Source: Oscillospiraceae bacterium (GTDB lineage Bacteria > Bacillota > Clostridia > UBA1381 > UBA9506). From it: a DNA stretch of 35,651 bases. The stretch lies in assembly GCA_015068615.1 (NCBI GenBank), contig SVKE01000001.1, positions 106,679-142,329 of the forward strand. Direction: 5' to 3'. The notes under the pieces were generated by a model. That model saw only the letters and a list, made by a program, of their open reading frames with translations. It searched no databases and was not told the origin of the DNA. A program made the position numbers and the translations under genes. Shown piece by piece: positions 1 through 7,671 of the stretch. How positions within the stretch are numbered: position 1 is the first letter of the stretch; the number at the start of each line of letters is the position of its first letter.

Positions 1-561
1 ATGTATTCGGCAATTAAGCAACAAGGTAAAAAGCTTTATGAGCTGGCGCGGCAGGGCATCACGGTGGAGCGAGCCGGGCGTCGCGTGTGTATTTACAGCC
101 TGCGTTGCTTTGATTTTTCAGAGGATTCATTTTCTATGGAGATTTCCTGCTCAAAGGGAACCTATATCCGCTCGCTGTGTCATGATTTAGGCAAGAAATT
201 GGGAGGTTGCGCCGCTATGGAAGCGCTGACAAGAACCCGGAGCGGTCCCTTTCTCTTGGAGCATGCCTGCACGCCGGAGCAGCTTGCCGAGGCAGTTGCA
301 GCCGGAGAGACAGAACGTTTTCTGCTCCCGCCGGAGACGGTTCTTGAGGGGTATCGTGCTGTTTGCGTATCTAAGGAGCAGGCGGCAAAAATCCGCAATG
401 GCATACGTCTCAGACCCGGACAGCTCAAGCTACAGAATGTGGCAGCGGGTGACCGATTCAGCATTTACGAAGAGGGTGTGCTGATTTGCCTGGTGCGAGC
501 CGTAGAGAGTGCAGAGGGTCTTGTGCTGGCGATTGATAAAACTTTTTATGAATCTGTATAA
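1..561 (+). CDS. truB: tRNA pseudouridine(55) synthase TruB, 3' part only
   Basis: TruB converts uridine 55 in the T-loop of tRNAs to pseudouridine. The reading frame is open from the first base, and its first residues (MYSAIKQQGKKLYELAR) match the internal TruB motif that follows the catalytic domain start. The Met at position 1 is therefore an internal residue, not the start. A second TruB signature, KGTYIRSLCHDLG, lies near residue 50. About 115 N-terminal residues, including the catalytic Asp, should lie upstream of the window. The C-terminal part (about residues 110-186) looks like the PUA-like tail. It ends 45 bases before the ribF start with no obvious terminator, so truB and ribF are probably cotranscribed, the usual arrangement in Firmicutes. 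The family call is secure; only the missing 5' end limits it. Confidence 0.93.
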   Translation: MYSAIKQQGKKLYELARQGITVERAGRRVCIYSLRCFDFSEDSFSMEISCSKGTYIRSLCHDLGKKLGGCAAMEALTRTRSGPFLLEHACTPEQLAEAVAAGETERFLLPPETVLEGYRAVCVSKEQAAKIRNGIRLRPGQLKLQNVAAGDRFSIYEEGVLICLVRAVESAEGLVLAIDKTFYESV

Positions 562-606
562 AAGCCTCTTTTGAGGTTGTTATAAAATATGAGGGAGGTA
601 ATTACA

Positions 607-1521
607 ATGAACACGGTATGGTATGATTACAGCAAGGTAGAAACCAAAAACGGAACTGCTGTTGCTTTGGGAAACTTTGACGGTCTGCATAAGGGGCACA
701 TGAAGCTTTTATCCATGCTGACCGACCTCGCGCAGGACAACGGCTTAAAAGCAGTGGCCTATACCTTTGATGAGCATCCGGTTAATGTGATTAAGGGAGC
801 CGGTACATTGAAACTGATAGCTGACAATGAGTACAAGCAAGAGCTTTTGTCCTCCTGCCATTTAGACACTCTGTTTTTTGAAAAATTCACGGAGGTTCGT
901 GATCTTTCTCCTGAGGCCTTTGTCCGGGACATTCTGGTAGGAAAGTTGAACATGAAAATTGCAGTGGTTGGACTTCATAACCATTACGGCAAGGAATCTG
1001 AAGGCGATGTGAAGATGCTCCGTGAGCTGGGACAAAAGTACGGCTTTTTGGTGCATATGATCAAGCCTTTATATTTTGGCGATTTTCTCTGCTCCAGCAC
1101 GAAGATTCGTGCACTGATCGAAAACGGCGATGTAGAAAAGGCTGCAGAGCTTCTGGGGCGTCCCTTCAGAATCAGCAAGGCCGTGGTACAGGATAAAATG
1201 CTGGGAAGAACGTTGGGATATCCCACAGCCAATATGATTCCGGACAGTGCACAGCTTCTGCCGAAGTACGGCGTTTACGGAACCACGACCCATGTAGACG
1301 GCGTGGCCTATAAATCCATCACCAATGTAGGCGAAAGCCCCACCATCGGCGATGGTGCCGTTCGTATTGAAACCTATATTATAGATTTTGATCAAGACGT
1401 TTATAATGAAACCATTGAGGTGGAATTCTTATATCAAATCAGAGAACAGCATGCTTTTTCAAATCTTGACGAGCTGAAGGCTCAGCTTGCCGAGGATGAA
1501 AAGGTAAGACTTTCCAGATAA
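607..1521 (+). CDS. ribF: Bifunctional riboflavin kinase / FAD synthetase RibF
   Basis: RibF phosphorylates riboflavin to FMN and then adenylates FMN to FAD in the cytoplasm. The N-terminal half is the nucleotidyltransferase domain, with ALGNFDGLHKGH (a HxGH-type motif) near residues 21-32. The C-terminal half is the riboflavin kinase domain, with GRTLGYPTANM near residues 200-210. The length (304 aa) is typical. I chose ATG 607 because GAGGGAGG at about 591-598 sits a proper distance upstream. The in-frame ATG at 589 would place that ribosome binding site inside the gene. It follows truB closely, and its transcript is probably ended by the strong hairpin at 1657-1690. I see no FMN riboswitch upstream. 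Confidence 0.95.
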   Translation: MNTVWYDYSKVETKNGTAVALGNFDGLHKGHMKLLSMLTDLAQDNGLKAVAYTFDEHPVNVIKGAGTLKLIADNEYKQELLSSCHLDTLFFEKFTEVRDLSPEAFVRDILVGKLNMKIAVVGLHNHYGKESEGDVKMLRELGQKYGFLVHMIKPLYFGDFLCSSTKIRALIENGDVEKAAELLGRPFRISKAVVQDKMLGRTLGYPTANMIPDSAQLLPKYGVYGTTTHVDGVAYKSITNVGESPTIGDGAVRIETYIIDFDQDVYNETIEVEFLYQIREQHAFSNLDELKAQLAEDEKVRLSR

Positions 1522-1576
1522 AGAAAATAAATAAAAGGTATAACCAGGGGCTGTAGCCAAATGCTTTGCGTTTTGA

Positions 1577-1627
1577 ACAAACTTCGCCTCTTAGCGTACC
1601 TCTGTACGCCTTCGGGACTCAGTTTGT
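1577..1627. repeat. Imperfect palindromic element between ribF and the LCP gene
   Basis: Outer arms ACAAACT (1577-1583) and AGTTTGT (1621-1627) are exact reverse complements. Inside them GCGTAC (1594-1599) and GTACGC (1604-1609) form a second perfect stem with a CTCT loop. The segments between the two stems do not pair well. The element is bracketed by two direct copies of GGGGCTGTAGC (1547-1557 and 1660-1670). I see no coding sequence here. It looks like a small palindromic repeat that entered or duplicated a terminator region, but one copy cannot prove mobility. Confidence 0.55.
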
Positions 1628-1656
1628 CCAATCTGCGCTATTTTGTGTCCATCCCC

Positions 1657-1690
1657 AAAGGGGCTGTAGCATTTTGCTGCAGCCCCTTTT
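1657..1690 (+). terminator. Rho-independent terminator of the truB-ribF unit
   Basis: A 15-bp stem, AAAGGGGCTGTAGCA (1657-1671) with TGCTGCAGCCCCTTT (1675-1689), has one G-U pair, a TTT loop and T residues at its 3' end. The A-tract before and T-tract after could let it work in both directions. An identical GGGGCTGTAGC arm occurs at 1547-1557 and again at 29035-29045. Confidence 0.85.
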
Positions 1691-1707
1691 GTGTTTGTAA
1701 AAAGCAA

Positions 1708-1736
1708 TTGACAAATCCGGATTTTAATGGTATGAT
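1708..1736 (+). promoter_or_regulatory. Housekeeping (sigma-A type) promoter for the LCP-rsmA unit
   Basis: TTGACA at 1708-1713, a 17-base spacer and TATGAT at 1731-1736 match the sigma-A consensus closely. This is just downstream of the ribF terminator. It leaves a leader of about 120 bases before the LCP start at 1864. Another TATAAT at 1803-1808 lacks a well-spaced -35 but could be a second start. Confidence 0.7.
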
Positions 1737-1863
1737 TATAATGGTTTATTTTGGATTTAGAAAAGTTTAGAATTTTTTAACAGCCTGTTCATATTCATGC
1801 TGTATAATGCTGATAGTATAGTGGTGTAATTTTGTTACGGAAGCGAAAGGACTTGAAGAAATA

Positions 1864-2805
1864 ATGAATATAAAAAAATTCTTTTTATCAATGTTGGTTA
1901 CCATTTTGGTGGTCTGTACGATTGCCGGCGGGCTTTCGGCGGCCAATTTTTTATTCGGGACGAATCTGGCAGATGAAATAGCCAAATACCTGGATAAGAC
2001 CACCAATGATAAGGTTAACGTTCTGCTCATGGGACTTGATAAGGGAAAAACGCGGGCAGATGTCATTATGGTTGTTTCTGTTGACCCGAAGGAAAACACG
2101 GTTAAGGTGCTCTCCATTCCCCGTGACACACGGGCGCAGTATTCTGAATCCCGATATGACAAAATCAACCATGCCATGGGGTATAAAAATCCTGAGGAAA
2201 CCATTATCCGTCTGGTGAGAAACATAACGGGTATGCCGATTCATTATTATTGTGAGATAGACTTTATGGGCTTCCGCAACGTGATTGATATTTTAGGCGG
2301 TGTAGAGTATGATGTGCCGATTAACATGCATTATGATGATCCGGTGCAGGATTTACACATTCACGTCAATAAGGGTCTGCAGGTGCTTGACGGCGAGGAT
2401 GCCGAGGGTGTGGTGCGCTTCCGCAATACCTATGCAAACGGCGATTATGACCGCATTGCCCTCCAGCAGGATTTTCTGAAGGAATTATTTGCACAAAAGC
2501 TGGATGCTAAATACATCACAAAGGCGCCGGCCATTGTCAATGAAATTTATGACCATGTGAAAACGAATTTCTCTGTTGCGGATGCAACAAAATATTTGGG
2601 CATGCTAAAGAAGATGACAGACGATTCCCTTACTACCTATACGTTGCCCGGAAACAGCCAATATATCAGCGGCATTTCTTATTTTATATATGATCCGGCA
2701 AAGACCAGAGAAATGGTGTTATACAACTTTGGATATCCGGAGGACGAATATAAGCAGCTTGTGGAAAGCGGTGCTTTGGCCTCGCCCTCGGCTTCGGCTC
2801 GATGA
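1864..2805 (+). CDS. LCP (LytR-CpsA-Psr) family cell-wall glycopolymer ligase
   Basis: LCP enzymes transfer polyprenyl-phosphate-linked glycopolymers, such as teichoic acids or capsule, onto peptidoglycan outside the membrane. Residues about 6-30 form an uncleaved signal anchor. The LCP domain follows: NVLLMGLDKGKTRADVIMVV (about 51-70) with conserved Arg/Asp, the IPRDT motif near 87-91, KINHA near 100, and VVRFRNTYANGDYDRIALQQ (about 188-207). The C-terminus ends in a short Ala/Ser tail (ASPSASAR). The length (313 aa) fits the family. AAAGG at about 1846-1850 is the likely ribosome binding site, somewhat far from ATG 1864. The stop overlaps the rsmA start by four bases (ATGA). The polymer it attaches cannot be told from sequence. 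Confidence 0.9.
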   Translation: MNIKKFFLSMLVTILVVCTIAGGLSAANFLFGTNLADEIAKYLDKTTNDKVNVLLMGLDKGKTRADVIMVVSVDPKENTVKVLSIPRDTRAQYSESRYDKINHAMGYKNPEETIIRLVRNITGMPIHYYCEIDFMGFRNVIDILGGVEYDVPINMHYDDPVQDLHIHVNKGLQVLDGEDAEGVVRFRNTYANGDYDRIALQQDFLKELFAQKLDAKYITKAPAIVNEIYDHVKTNFSVADATKYLGMLKKMTDDSLTTYTLPGNSQYISGISYFIYDPAKTREMVLYNFGYPEDEYKQLVESGALASPSASAR

Positions 2806-3683
2806 AGCGAAAAAAGGTAGGGCTAGATGCCTCTAAAAAAGCGGTTCGGGCGCAGCTGTCCGGCGAAGGTCTCCGCCCTAAAAAGGGGCTGGGACAAAAC
2901 TTTTTGACCGACGAAAGCGTGCTTTGTGATATTGTGGAGGCAGCACAGCTTACAGAGGATTCCTGCGTGCTGGAAATTGGACCCGGTATGGGAGCGCTTA
3001 CACGGCATTTGGCACAGCGAGCCAAAAAGGTCGTGGCAGTTGAAATTGATACCGCCATTTTGCCGGTTTTAGAAAAAAATCTGACCGGCTTTAGTAATGT
3101 GACTGTGATTAACCGGGATATTTTAAAGCTGCAGCTGGAGGATTTGTTTTCCGAATGCTTTGGCAAGGAACAGGTCAAGGTCATCGCAAATCTTCCTTAT
3201 TATATTACAACGCCGATTATCATGAAGCTTTTGGCGGAAAAACGTCTGAGCTCTATTGTGATCATGATTCAGCGAGAGGTGGCAGAGCGTCTGGCAGCCG
3301 GGCCCGGCACAAAGAATTACGGAGCCTTAAGCCTTGCGGTGCAATACCGGGCGCAGGTTCGTCCGGTGCGCGATGTGTCGCCGGAGGCGTTTCATCCTGT
3401 GCCTAAGGTCTGGTCCTCGGTGATTGCACTTTCGCTTTTAAAGGAGCCGCCGGTTGCGGTGCTGGATGAGGCGCACTTTTTCCATTTGATACACGGCGCT
3501 TTTTCCCAAAGGCGGAAAACCTTTATCAACAGTGCGGGGAGCTATCCGCCGCTTTGCAGCAGCAAGGAGCATATAAAAAGCGTTTTGCAAAAGCTTGGCA
3601 TCAGCGAAAATATTCGGGGCGAATCCTTGAGTCTAGAGCAGTTTGCACAGATTTCAAATGAAATGGTGCGTGGAAAATTGTAA
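2802..3683 (+). CDS. rsmA: 16S rRNA (adenine1518/1519-N6)-dimethyltransferase RsmA (KsgA)
   Basis: RsmA dimethylates two adjacent adenines in the 3' hairpin of 16S rRNA late in small-subunit assembly, using S-adenosylmethionine. Visible motifs are GQNFL (residues 31-35), the SAM-binding EIGPGMG (58-64), EIDTAI (81-86) and the catalytic NLPYY (130-134). The length (293 aa) is normal. There is no good ribosome binding site directly before ATG 2802. The start overlaps the LCP stop, so translation is probably coupled to the upstream gene. The AT-rich hairpin at 3750-3782 may end the transcript. Loss of this enzyme is known to give kasugamycin resistance. Confidence 0.95.
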   Translation: MKRKKVGLDASKKAVRAQLSGEGLRPKKGLGQNFLTDESVLCDIVEAAQLTEDSCVLEIGPGMGALTRHLAQRAKKVVAVEIDTAILPVLEKNLTGFSNVTVINRDILKLQLEDLFSECFGKEQVKVIANLPYYITTPIIMKLLAEKRLSSIVIMIQREVAERLAAGPGTKNYGALSLAVQYRAQVRPVRDVSPEAFHPVPKVWSSVIALSLLKEPPVAVLDEAHFFHLIHGAFSQRRKTFINSAGSYPPLCSSKEHIKSVLQKLGISENIRGESLSLEQFAQISNEMVRGKL

Positions 3684-3715
3684 AAATAGACGGAATAAAT
3701 TTGGCCTAAAAAGCT

Positions 3716-3743
3716 TTGTTTTTTCATAATTATAGAGTATAAT
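3716..3743 (+). promoter_or_regulatory. Possible promoter in the pckG leader region
   Basis: TTGTTT (3716-3721), 16 bases, then TATAAT (3738-3743). The -10 is perfect and the -35 is weak. If used, it would give a leader of about 200 bases before pckG that contains the AT-rich hairpin and the TATACAA/TTGTATA dyad. It could also be chance in an AT-rich spacer. Confidence 0.4.
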
Positions 3744-3749
3744 AAAATT

Positions 3750-3782
3750 ATGAAATTTTAATAGGTAAAAATTTCATTTTTT
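3750..3782 (+). terminator. AT-rich hairpin with T-tract (rsmA terminator or pckG attenuator)
   Basis: ATGAAATTTT (3750-3759) and AAAATTTCAT (3768-3777) are perfect reverse complements around an 8-base loop, followed by a T-run through about 3782. The stem is weak because it is AT-only apart from two pairs. It lies just downstream of the candidate promoter at 3716-3743, so it could either end rsmA transcripts or attenuate a transcript leading to pckG. Confidence 0.45.
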
Positions 3783-3866
3783 ATACATAGTGTTTTAAAA
3801 AAATACAGTGATAATTTATGCCTGATTTTCATATACTAGGTATGAATGAAGCTGTACATACTATTA

Positions 3867-3898
3867 TATACAATACAGTCTACTGTGGGTTGTATACA
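3867..3898. promoter_or_regulatory. Dyad-symmetric site upstream of pckG (possible operator)
   Basis: TATACAA (3867-3873) pairs with TTGTATA (3890-3896), and inside it ACAGT (3875-3879) pairs with ACTGT (3882-3886). TGTATACA at 3891-3898 is itself a perfect 8-bp palindrome, similar to half-sites bound by GntR-type repressors. It lies 50 bases before the pckG start. It may be an operator or an RNA hairpin; no regulator gene is adjacent. Confidence 0.4.
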
Positions 3899-3947
3899 GA
3901 TAAATGTGGCACAGTTACTTGTGCCGGAAGGAAAGGAGAAACGAAAA

Positions 3948-5702
3948 ATGACAAAAAATCAAGCGGTACTTTCATGGCTGGACGAGATGATTCAGCTGAC
4001 CACTCCTGATGAGGTAATTTGGATAGATGGAAGCGAGGAGCAGAGGCAAAAGCTTTATGACGAAGCCTGCGCTGAAGGCGAGCTGTATAAGCTGAATCAG
4101 GAAAAGCTGCCCGGCTGCTATCTGCACAGAACTGCAGAAAACGACGTGGCACGTGTAGAGGACAGAACCTTTATCTGCACGAGAACGAAGGAGGATGCCG
4201 GCCCCACAAATAACTGGGAGGATCCTCAGGTGATGTACAAAAAGCTGGAGGGTTTATTCCGCGGCAGTATGAAGGGCAGAACCATGTATGTCATTCCCTA
4301 CATGATGGGTCCCTATGGCTCTCCGTTCTCTAAAATCGGTATTGAGTTGACCGACTCCCGTTACGTTGTGCTGAACATGATGATCATGACCCGCACAGGT
4401 AAGAAGGTTATGGAAGAGCTGGGTGACAGCGCAGATTTTGTTCGCTGCCTCCATGCTAAGAAGGATATTGATCCTGAGAACAGATACATCGTGCACTTCC
4501 CCGAGGACAACACCATCTGGACAATTAACTCCGGTTACGGCGGAAACGTTCTTTTGGGTAAAAAGTGCTTTGCGCTCCGCATTGCCAGCAATATGGGTCA
4601 CAAGGAAGGCTGGATGGCTGAACATATGCTGATTCTGGGTCTTGAAAATCCCCAGGGTGAGATTAAGTACATTGCCGCTGCATTCCCCAGTGCCTGCGGC
4701 AAGACCAATCTGGCTATGCTGATTCCGCCCGAGGCCTTAAAGGGCTATAAGGTATGGACTGTCGGTGACGACATTGCATGGCTGAGAATCGGTAAGGACG
4801 GCAGACTCTGGGCCGTTAACCCCGAATCCGGCTTCTTTGGTGTTGCACCGGGTACCTCTACCAAGACCAACCCGAATGCCTTGGCAACAACCATGAAGAA
4901 TACCATTTTCACAAATGTTCTATTAAATACCGAGGACGACACTGTTTGGTGGGAAGGCCTAGATGGCGAACCGCCGAAGAAGGGTATTGACTGGAAGGGC
5001 AGACCCTGGACACCCGAATGCGGAGAAAAGGGCGCTCATCCCAACTCCCGTTTTACTGCACCCGCTGCACAGTGCCCCTGCATCTCCAGCGAATTTGAAG
5101 CAGCCGGCGGTGTGCCGATTTCTGCTATCGTGTTCGGTGGCCGTCGCGCTAAGACAGCGCCGCTTGTATATGAAGCATTTGACTGGCAGCACGGCGTATT
5201 CGTTGGTGCTACCATGGCTTCGGAGACAACAGCGGCTGCTGCAGGTGCTGTTGGTGTTGTTCGTCGTGATCCCATGGCGATGATTCCCTTCTGTGGCTAC
5301 AACATGGCAGATTATTTTGCACACTGGCTCGAAATGGGCAAAAAAATCCCGAATCCGCCGAAAATCTTCCACGTTAACTGGTTCCGTCTTGATGAGAACG
5401 GCAAGTTTATGTGGCCGGGCTTTGGTGATAACCTCCGGGTGCTGAACTGGATTTTGGACCGTTGCGAGGGCAAGGCCAAGGCGCAGGAAACAGCCATCGG
5501 CTACCTGCCTGAAGCTGCTGATATTAACGTTGAGGGTCTTGCTATAGATAAGACAACTTTAGAACAGCTATTGAGCGTTGACAAAACCGTCTGGAAAGAA
5601 GAAGTTGAAAGTCAGAAAGAATTCTTCAAGAAGTTTGGCGACAAACTGCCGGCCGGTATTGCCGAGGAGCTTGCCAAACTCGAATCCAGATTAAATGGTT
5701 AA
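3948..5702 (+). CDS. pckG: Phosphoenolpyruvate carboxykinase, GTP-dependent
   Basis: Catalyses oxaloacetate + GTP = phosphoenolpyruvate + CO2 + GDP in the cytoplasm, for gluconeogenesis or, in fermenters, CO2 fixation toward C4 acids. It belongs to the GTP family, not the ATP family more common in Firmicutes. The kinase-1a loop reads FPSACGKTN (residues 246-254), with the reactive Cys250 and Lys252. Further family blocks are GDDIAWL, GFFGVAPGT, TIFTNV, the FGGRRAKTAPLVYEAF block and KIFHVNWFR. ATG 3948 is chosen because GGAAAGGAG lies 7-15 bases upstream. The frame stays open back to 3846, but that stretch has no ribosome binding site and no family similarity. The result is 584 aa, normal for this family. 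It stands alone, with a structured leader upstream and a lipoprotein gene 49 bases downstream. Confidence 0.96.
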   Translation: MTKNQAVLSWLDEMIQLTTPDEVIWIDGSEEQRQKLYDEACAEGELYKLNQEKLPGCYLHRTAENDVARVEDRTFICTRTKEDAGPTNNWEDPQVMYKKLEGLFRGSMKGRTMYVIPYMMGPYGSPFSKIGIELTDSRYVVLNMMIMTRTGKKVMEELGDSADFVRCLHAKKDIDPENRYIVHFPEDNTIWTINSGYGGNVLLGKKCFALRIASNMGHKEGWMAEHMLILGLENPQGEIKYIAAAFPSACGKTNLAMLIPPEALKGYKVWTVGDDIAWLRIGKDGRLWAVNPESGFFGVAPGTSTKTNPNALATTMKNTIFTNVLLNTEDDTVWWEGLDGEPPKKGIDWKGRPWTPECGEKGAHPNSRFTAPAAQCPCISSEFEAAGGVPISAIVFGGRRAKTAPLVYEAFDWQHGVFVGATMASETTAAAAGAVGVVRRDPMAMIPFCGYNMADYFAHWLEMGKKIPNPPKIFHVNWFRLDENGKFMWPGFGDNLRVLNWILDRCEGKAKAQETAIGYLPEAADINVEGLAIDKTTLEQLLSVDKTVWKEEVESQKEFFKKFGDKLPAGIAEELAKLESRLNG

Positions 5703-5721
5703 CAAGACGTTTGCGTCTGTT
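5701..5721 (+). terminator. Weak hairpin just after pckG
   Basis: AACAAGACG and CGTCTGTT around a TTTG loop form a short stem with one bulge, starting at the pckG stop codon. There is only a diffuse A/T-rich stretch after it. It may partly terminate pckG or reduce expression of the lipoprotein gene at 5752. It could be chance. Confidence 0.25.
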
Positions 5722-5751
5722 AAATAATTGGATTTTGAGGAGGAAATTAAG

Positions 5752-6000
5752 ATGAAGAGCAAACTCATGTTAGGTGCTGTTTCTTTGATGGTGACGGTAG
5801 GTGCACTCGCCGGTTGCGGCGGTGGCGTGGAAGCCCCCTCGGCTTCTCCAAGTGCCACGGCGCCCACGATTGCCACTGCACCTGCATTGGAAAGTGCTGC
5901 TCCTTCTGCTTCTGCAACAGCTGAGGCTGACGCCGATCTGGGCATGAGCATGGACGAGAGCGCTGCTCCCTCTGCTTCCGCATCTGCAAAAGCTGAATAA
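5752..6000 (+). CDS. Small Ala/Ser-rich predicted lipoprotein
   Basis: An 82-aa protein of unknown function. Residues 1-17 form a lipoprotein signal peptide ([13 protein letters not shown]...), ending in the lipobox LAGC. Cleavage before the Cys would leave a lipid-anchored, extracellular chain of low complexity: Ala, Ser, Pro and Thr, with few acidic residues. ESAAPSASA occurs twice, about 20 residues apart. GAGGAGG at about 5738-5744 is a strong ribosome binding site for ATG 5752; the in-frame ATG at 5728 lies before it and is rejected. A classic terminator follows at 6017-6050. The mature part has no recognisable domain. It could be a surface spacer or a degenerate lipoprotein, and any link to pckG is only proximity. 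Confidence 0.7.
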   Translation: MKSKLMLGAVSLMVTVGALAGCGGGVEAPSASPSATAPTIATAPALESAAPSASATAEADADLGMSMDESAAPSASASAKAE

Positions 6001-6016
6001 TCCGAGAGAATGATAC

Positions 6017-6050
6017 AAAAACAGGTAAGGCTTCGGCCTTACCTGTTTTT
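6017..6050 (+). terminator. Rho-independent terminator after the lipoprotein gene
   Basis: AAAAACAGGTAAGGC (6017-6031) and GCCTTACCTGTTTTT (6036-6050) pair perfectly across a TTCG tetraloop. The A-tract/T-tract flanks make it textbook quality and possibly bidirectional. Confidence 0.92.
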
Positions 6051-6090
6051 CATGTGGGTTGTAAAATTTGGATATTTCTGCACAAAATCC

Positions 6091-6119
6091 TTGCTTTTCG
6101 CCGGCAAATGCGATATACT
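6091..6119 (+). promoter_or_regulatory. Promoter of gltX
   Basis: TTGCTT (6091-6096), a 17-base spacer and TATACT (6114-6119) lie 33 bases before the gltX start and just after a strong terminator. That position makes a promoter necessary here. The leader is too short for a T-box. Confidence 0.65.
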
Positions 6120-6152
6120 AAATTTATTGAAACACGAAAGGATGAATTTGAT

Positions 6153-7601
6153 ATGAGCAAGGTCAGAACACGTTTTGCGCCTAGCCCTACCGGCTATATG
6201 CACATCGGCAACCTGCGGACGGCTCTGTATGCATTTTTAATTGCCAAGCGCGCCGGAGGCGATTTTGTGCTGCGTATTGAAGATACCGACCAGGAGCGGT
6301 ATGTGGACGGCGCTGTGGATTTGATATACAGAACAATGGCAGAAACCGGCCTGATTCACGATGAGGGCCCGGACGTCGGCGGTGCATACGGCCCGTATGT
6401 GCAGAGTGAACGTCTGCCGCTTTATAAGGAGTATGCAGAAAAACTCGTAGAAAGCGGTGCAGCTTACTATTGCTTCTGCGACAAGGAGCGCTTGGATGCT
6501 CTGCGTAGTCAGCAGGAGGCGGCAAAGCTGATGCCCAAGTATGACGGACACTGTGCTCGTCTTTCCAAAGAGGAAATTGAAGAAAAGCTAAAAAGCGGTG
6601 TGCCTTATGTCATCCGGCAGAAGATTCCCCGTCGGGGCACCACCTCCTTTTATGACGAAATTTATGGTAAAATCACGGTAGATAATGCTACCTTAGATGA
6701 TAACATTCTGCTTAAATCCGATGGATATCCCACCTATAATTTTGCCAATGTGGTGGATGACCATTTGATGAACATTACCCATATCATCCGTGGCAGTGAG
6801 TATTTATCCTCCACGCCTAAGTACAATCTTTTGTACGAGGCCTTTGGCTGGGAAATCCCATCTTATATTCACGTTTCTCCTGTTATGCGTGATGCACACA
6901 AAAAGCTGAGTAAGCGTGAGGGGGATGCTTCGTATGAGGACTTTATCAACAAGGGCTATTTAAAAGAGGCGGTTTTAAACTACATCGCACTTTTAGGCTG
7001 GAGTCCGGGCGGTGAGCAGGAAATTTTCACGCTGGAGGAAATGATACAGGCCTTTGATATTAAGGGCATCAGCAAATCGCCGGCCATTTTTGACCAGAAA
7101 AAGCTCGACTGGCTAAACGGCGAATACATTAGAAAGTTATCTCCCGAGGCCTTTTATGAAAAAGCCCTGCCTTATTTAAAAAAGGCTGTAAAAACCGAAT
7201 CAATTGATTTACACAAGCTGGCCGAGCTTTTGCACGATCGTTGTGAAAAGCTGATGGACATTCCTGAGCAGCTGGATTTTATAGATGCGCTGCCTGATTA
7301 TGAGCCGGCCCTGTATTGCCATAAAAAGATGAAAACCAACGAGGAAAACTCTCTGACCTCTCTGAAAGAAATTCTGCCGGTTCTAGAGTCTGTGACAGAC
7401 TGGCGCTATGACGTGTTGCATGAGGCTCTTTTTGCCCTGATTGAAAAGCTGGAGGTGAAAAACGGCCTTATTTTGTGGCCGCTGCGCGTAGCTGTTTCCG
7501 GCAAGGCCTTCACGCCGGGCGGTGGTCTGGAGCTGGCCGAGATTTTAGGCAAGGAGGAAACCCTGCGCCGTGTGCAGAAGGGCATAGAGCTGCTTTCTTA
7601 A
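6153..7601 (+). CDS. gltX: Glutamyl-tRNA synthetase
   Basis: GltX charges tRNA-Glu with glutamate using ATP. It may also charge tRNA-Gln as the first step of the indirect GatCAB route common in Firmicutes, but no gat genes lie here to confirm that. Class I signatures are visible: HIGN (residues 17-20), the [10 protein letters not shown] block near 46-55, and KLSKR (251-255) as the KMSKS loop. The length from ATG 6153 is 482 aa, normal. CGAAAGGA at about 6135-6142 is the ribosome binding site. The frame extends upstream to 6054, but that part covers the promoter and is not protein-like. A hairpin at 7611-7638 ends the unit. Confidence 0.96.
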   Translation: MSKVRTRFAPSPTGYMHIGNLRTALYAFLIAKRAGGDFVLRIEDTDQERYVDGAVDLIYRTMAETGLIHDEGPDVGGAYGPYVQSERLPLYKEYAEKLVESGAAYYCFCDKERLDALRSQQEAAKLMPKYDGHCARLSKEEIEEKLKSGVPYVIRQKIPRRGTTSFYDEIYGKITVDNATLDDNILLKSDGYPTYNFANVVDDHLMNITHIIRGSEYLSSTPKYNLLYEAFGWEIPSYIHVSPVMRDAHKKLSKREGDASYEDFINKGYLKEAVLNYIALLGWSPGGEQEIFTLEEMIQAFDIKGISKSPAIFDQKKLDWLNGEYIRKLSPEAFYEKALPYLKKAVKTESIDLHKLAELLHDRCEKLMDIPEQLDFIDALPDYEPALYCHKKMKTNEENSLTSLKEILPVLESVTDWRYDVLHEALFALIEKLEVKNGLILWPLRVAVSGKAFTPGGGLELAEILGKEETLRRVQKGIELLS

Positions 7602-7610
7602 TGCTGTAAA

Positions 7611-7638
7611 ACGGGCTGCCTGCGGTGGCCTGTTTTTT
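7611..7638 (+). terminator. Terminator after gltX
   Basis: ACGGGC/GCCTGT and CC/GG pair around a TGC loop (7611-7633), with two opposed TG mismatches. A run of six T residues follows. It lies directly after the gltX stop. Confidence 0.7.
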
Positions 7639-7671
7639 ATGCATGCGGAACGGATATTCTTCCCGGGCAAC

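Noticed and set aside
1-3. ATG at the first base as the truB start
   Set aside because: The residues that follow match an internal TruB motif; the catalytic N-terminal third is missing, so the gene begins upstream of the window.
589-606. Upstream ATG for ribF
   Set aside because: It would put the AGGAGG-like sequence inside the coding region; ATG 607 is correctly spaced.
1767-2225. A 152-codon minus-strand ORF opposite the LCP gene
   Set aside because: Shadow of the well-supported LCP frame, with no ribosome binding site or family features.
3846-3947. 34-codon N-terminal extension of pckG
   Set aside because: It covers the dyad and leader and lacks a ribosome binding site; family similarity begins only after ATG 3948.
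3818-4009. A 63-codon ORF overlapping the pckG start in another frame
   Set aside because: No ribosome binding site, no recognisable protein features, and it runs over the true start of pckG.
5752-6000. Functional link of the small lipoprotein to PEP carboxykinase
   Set aside because: Adjacency alone; a hairpin lies between the genes, and the mature peptide has no domain suggesting metabolism.
6054-6152. 33-codon N-terminal extension of gltX
   Set aside because: It overlaps the promoter at 6091-6119, and the class I synthetase fold starts at [14 protein letters not shown].
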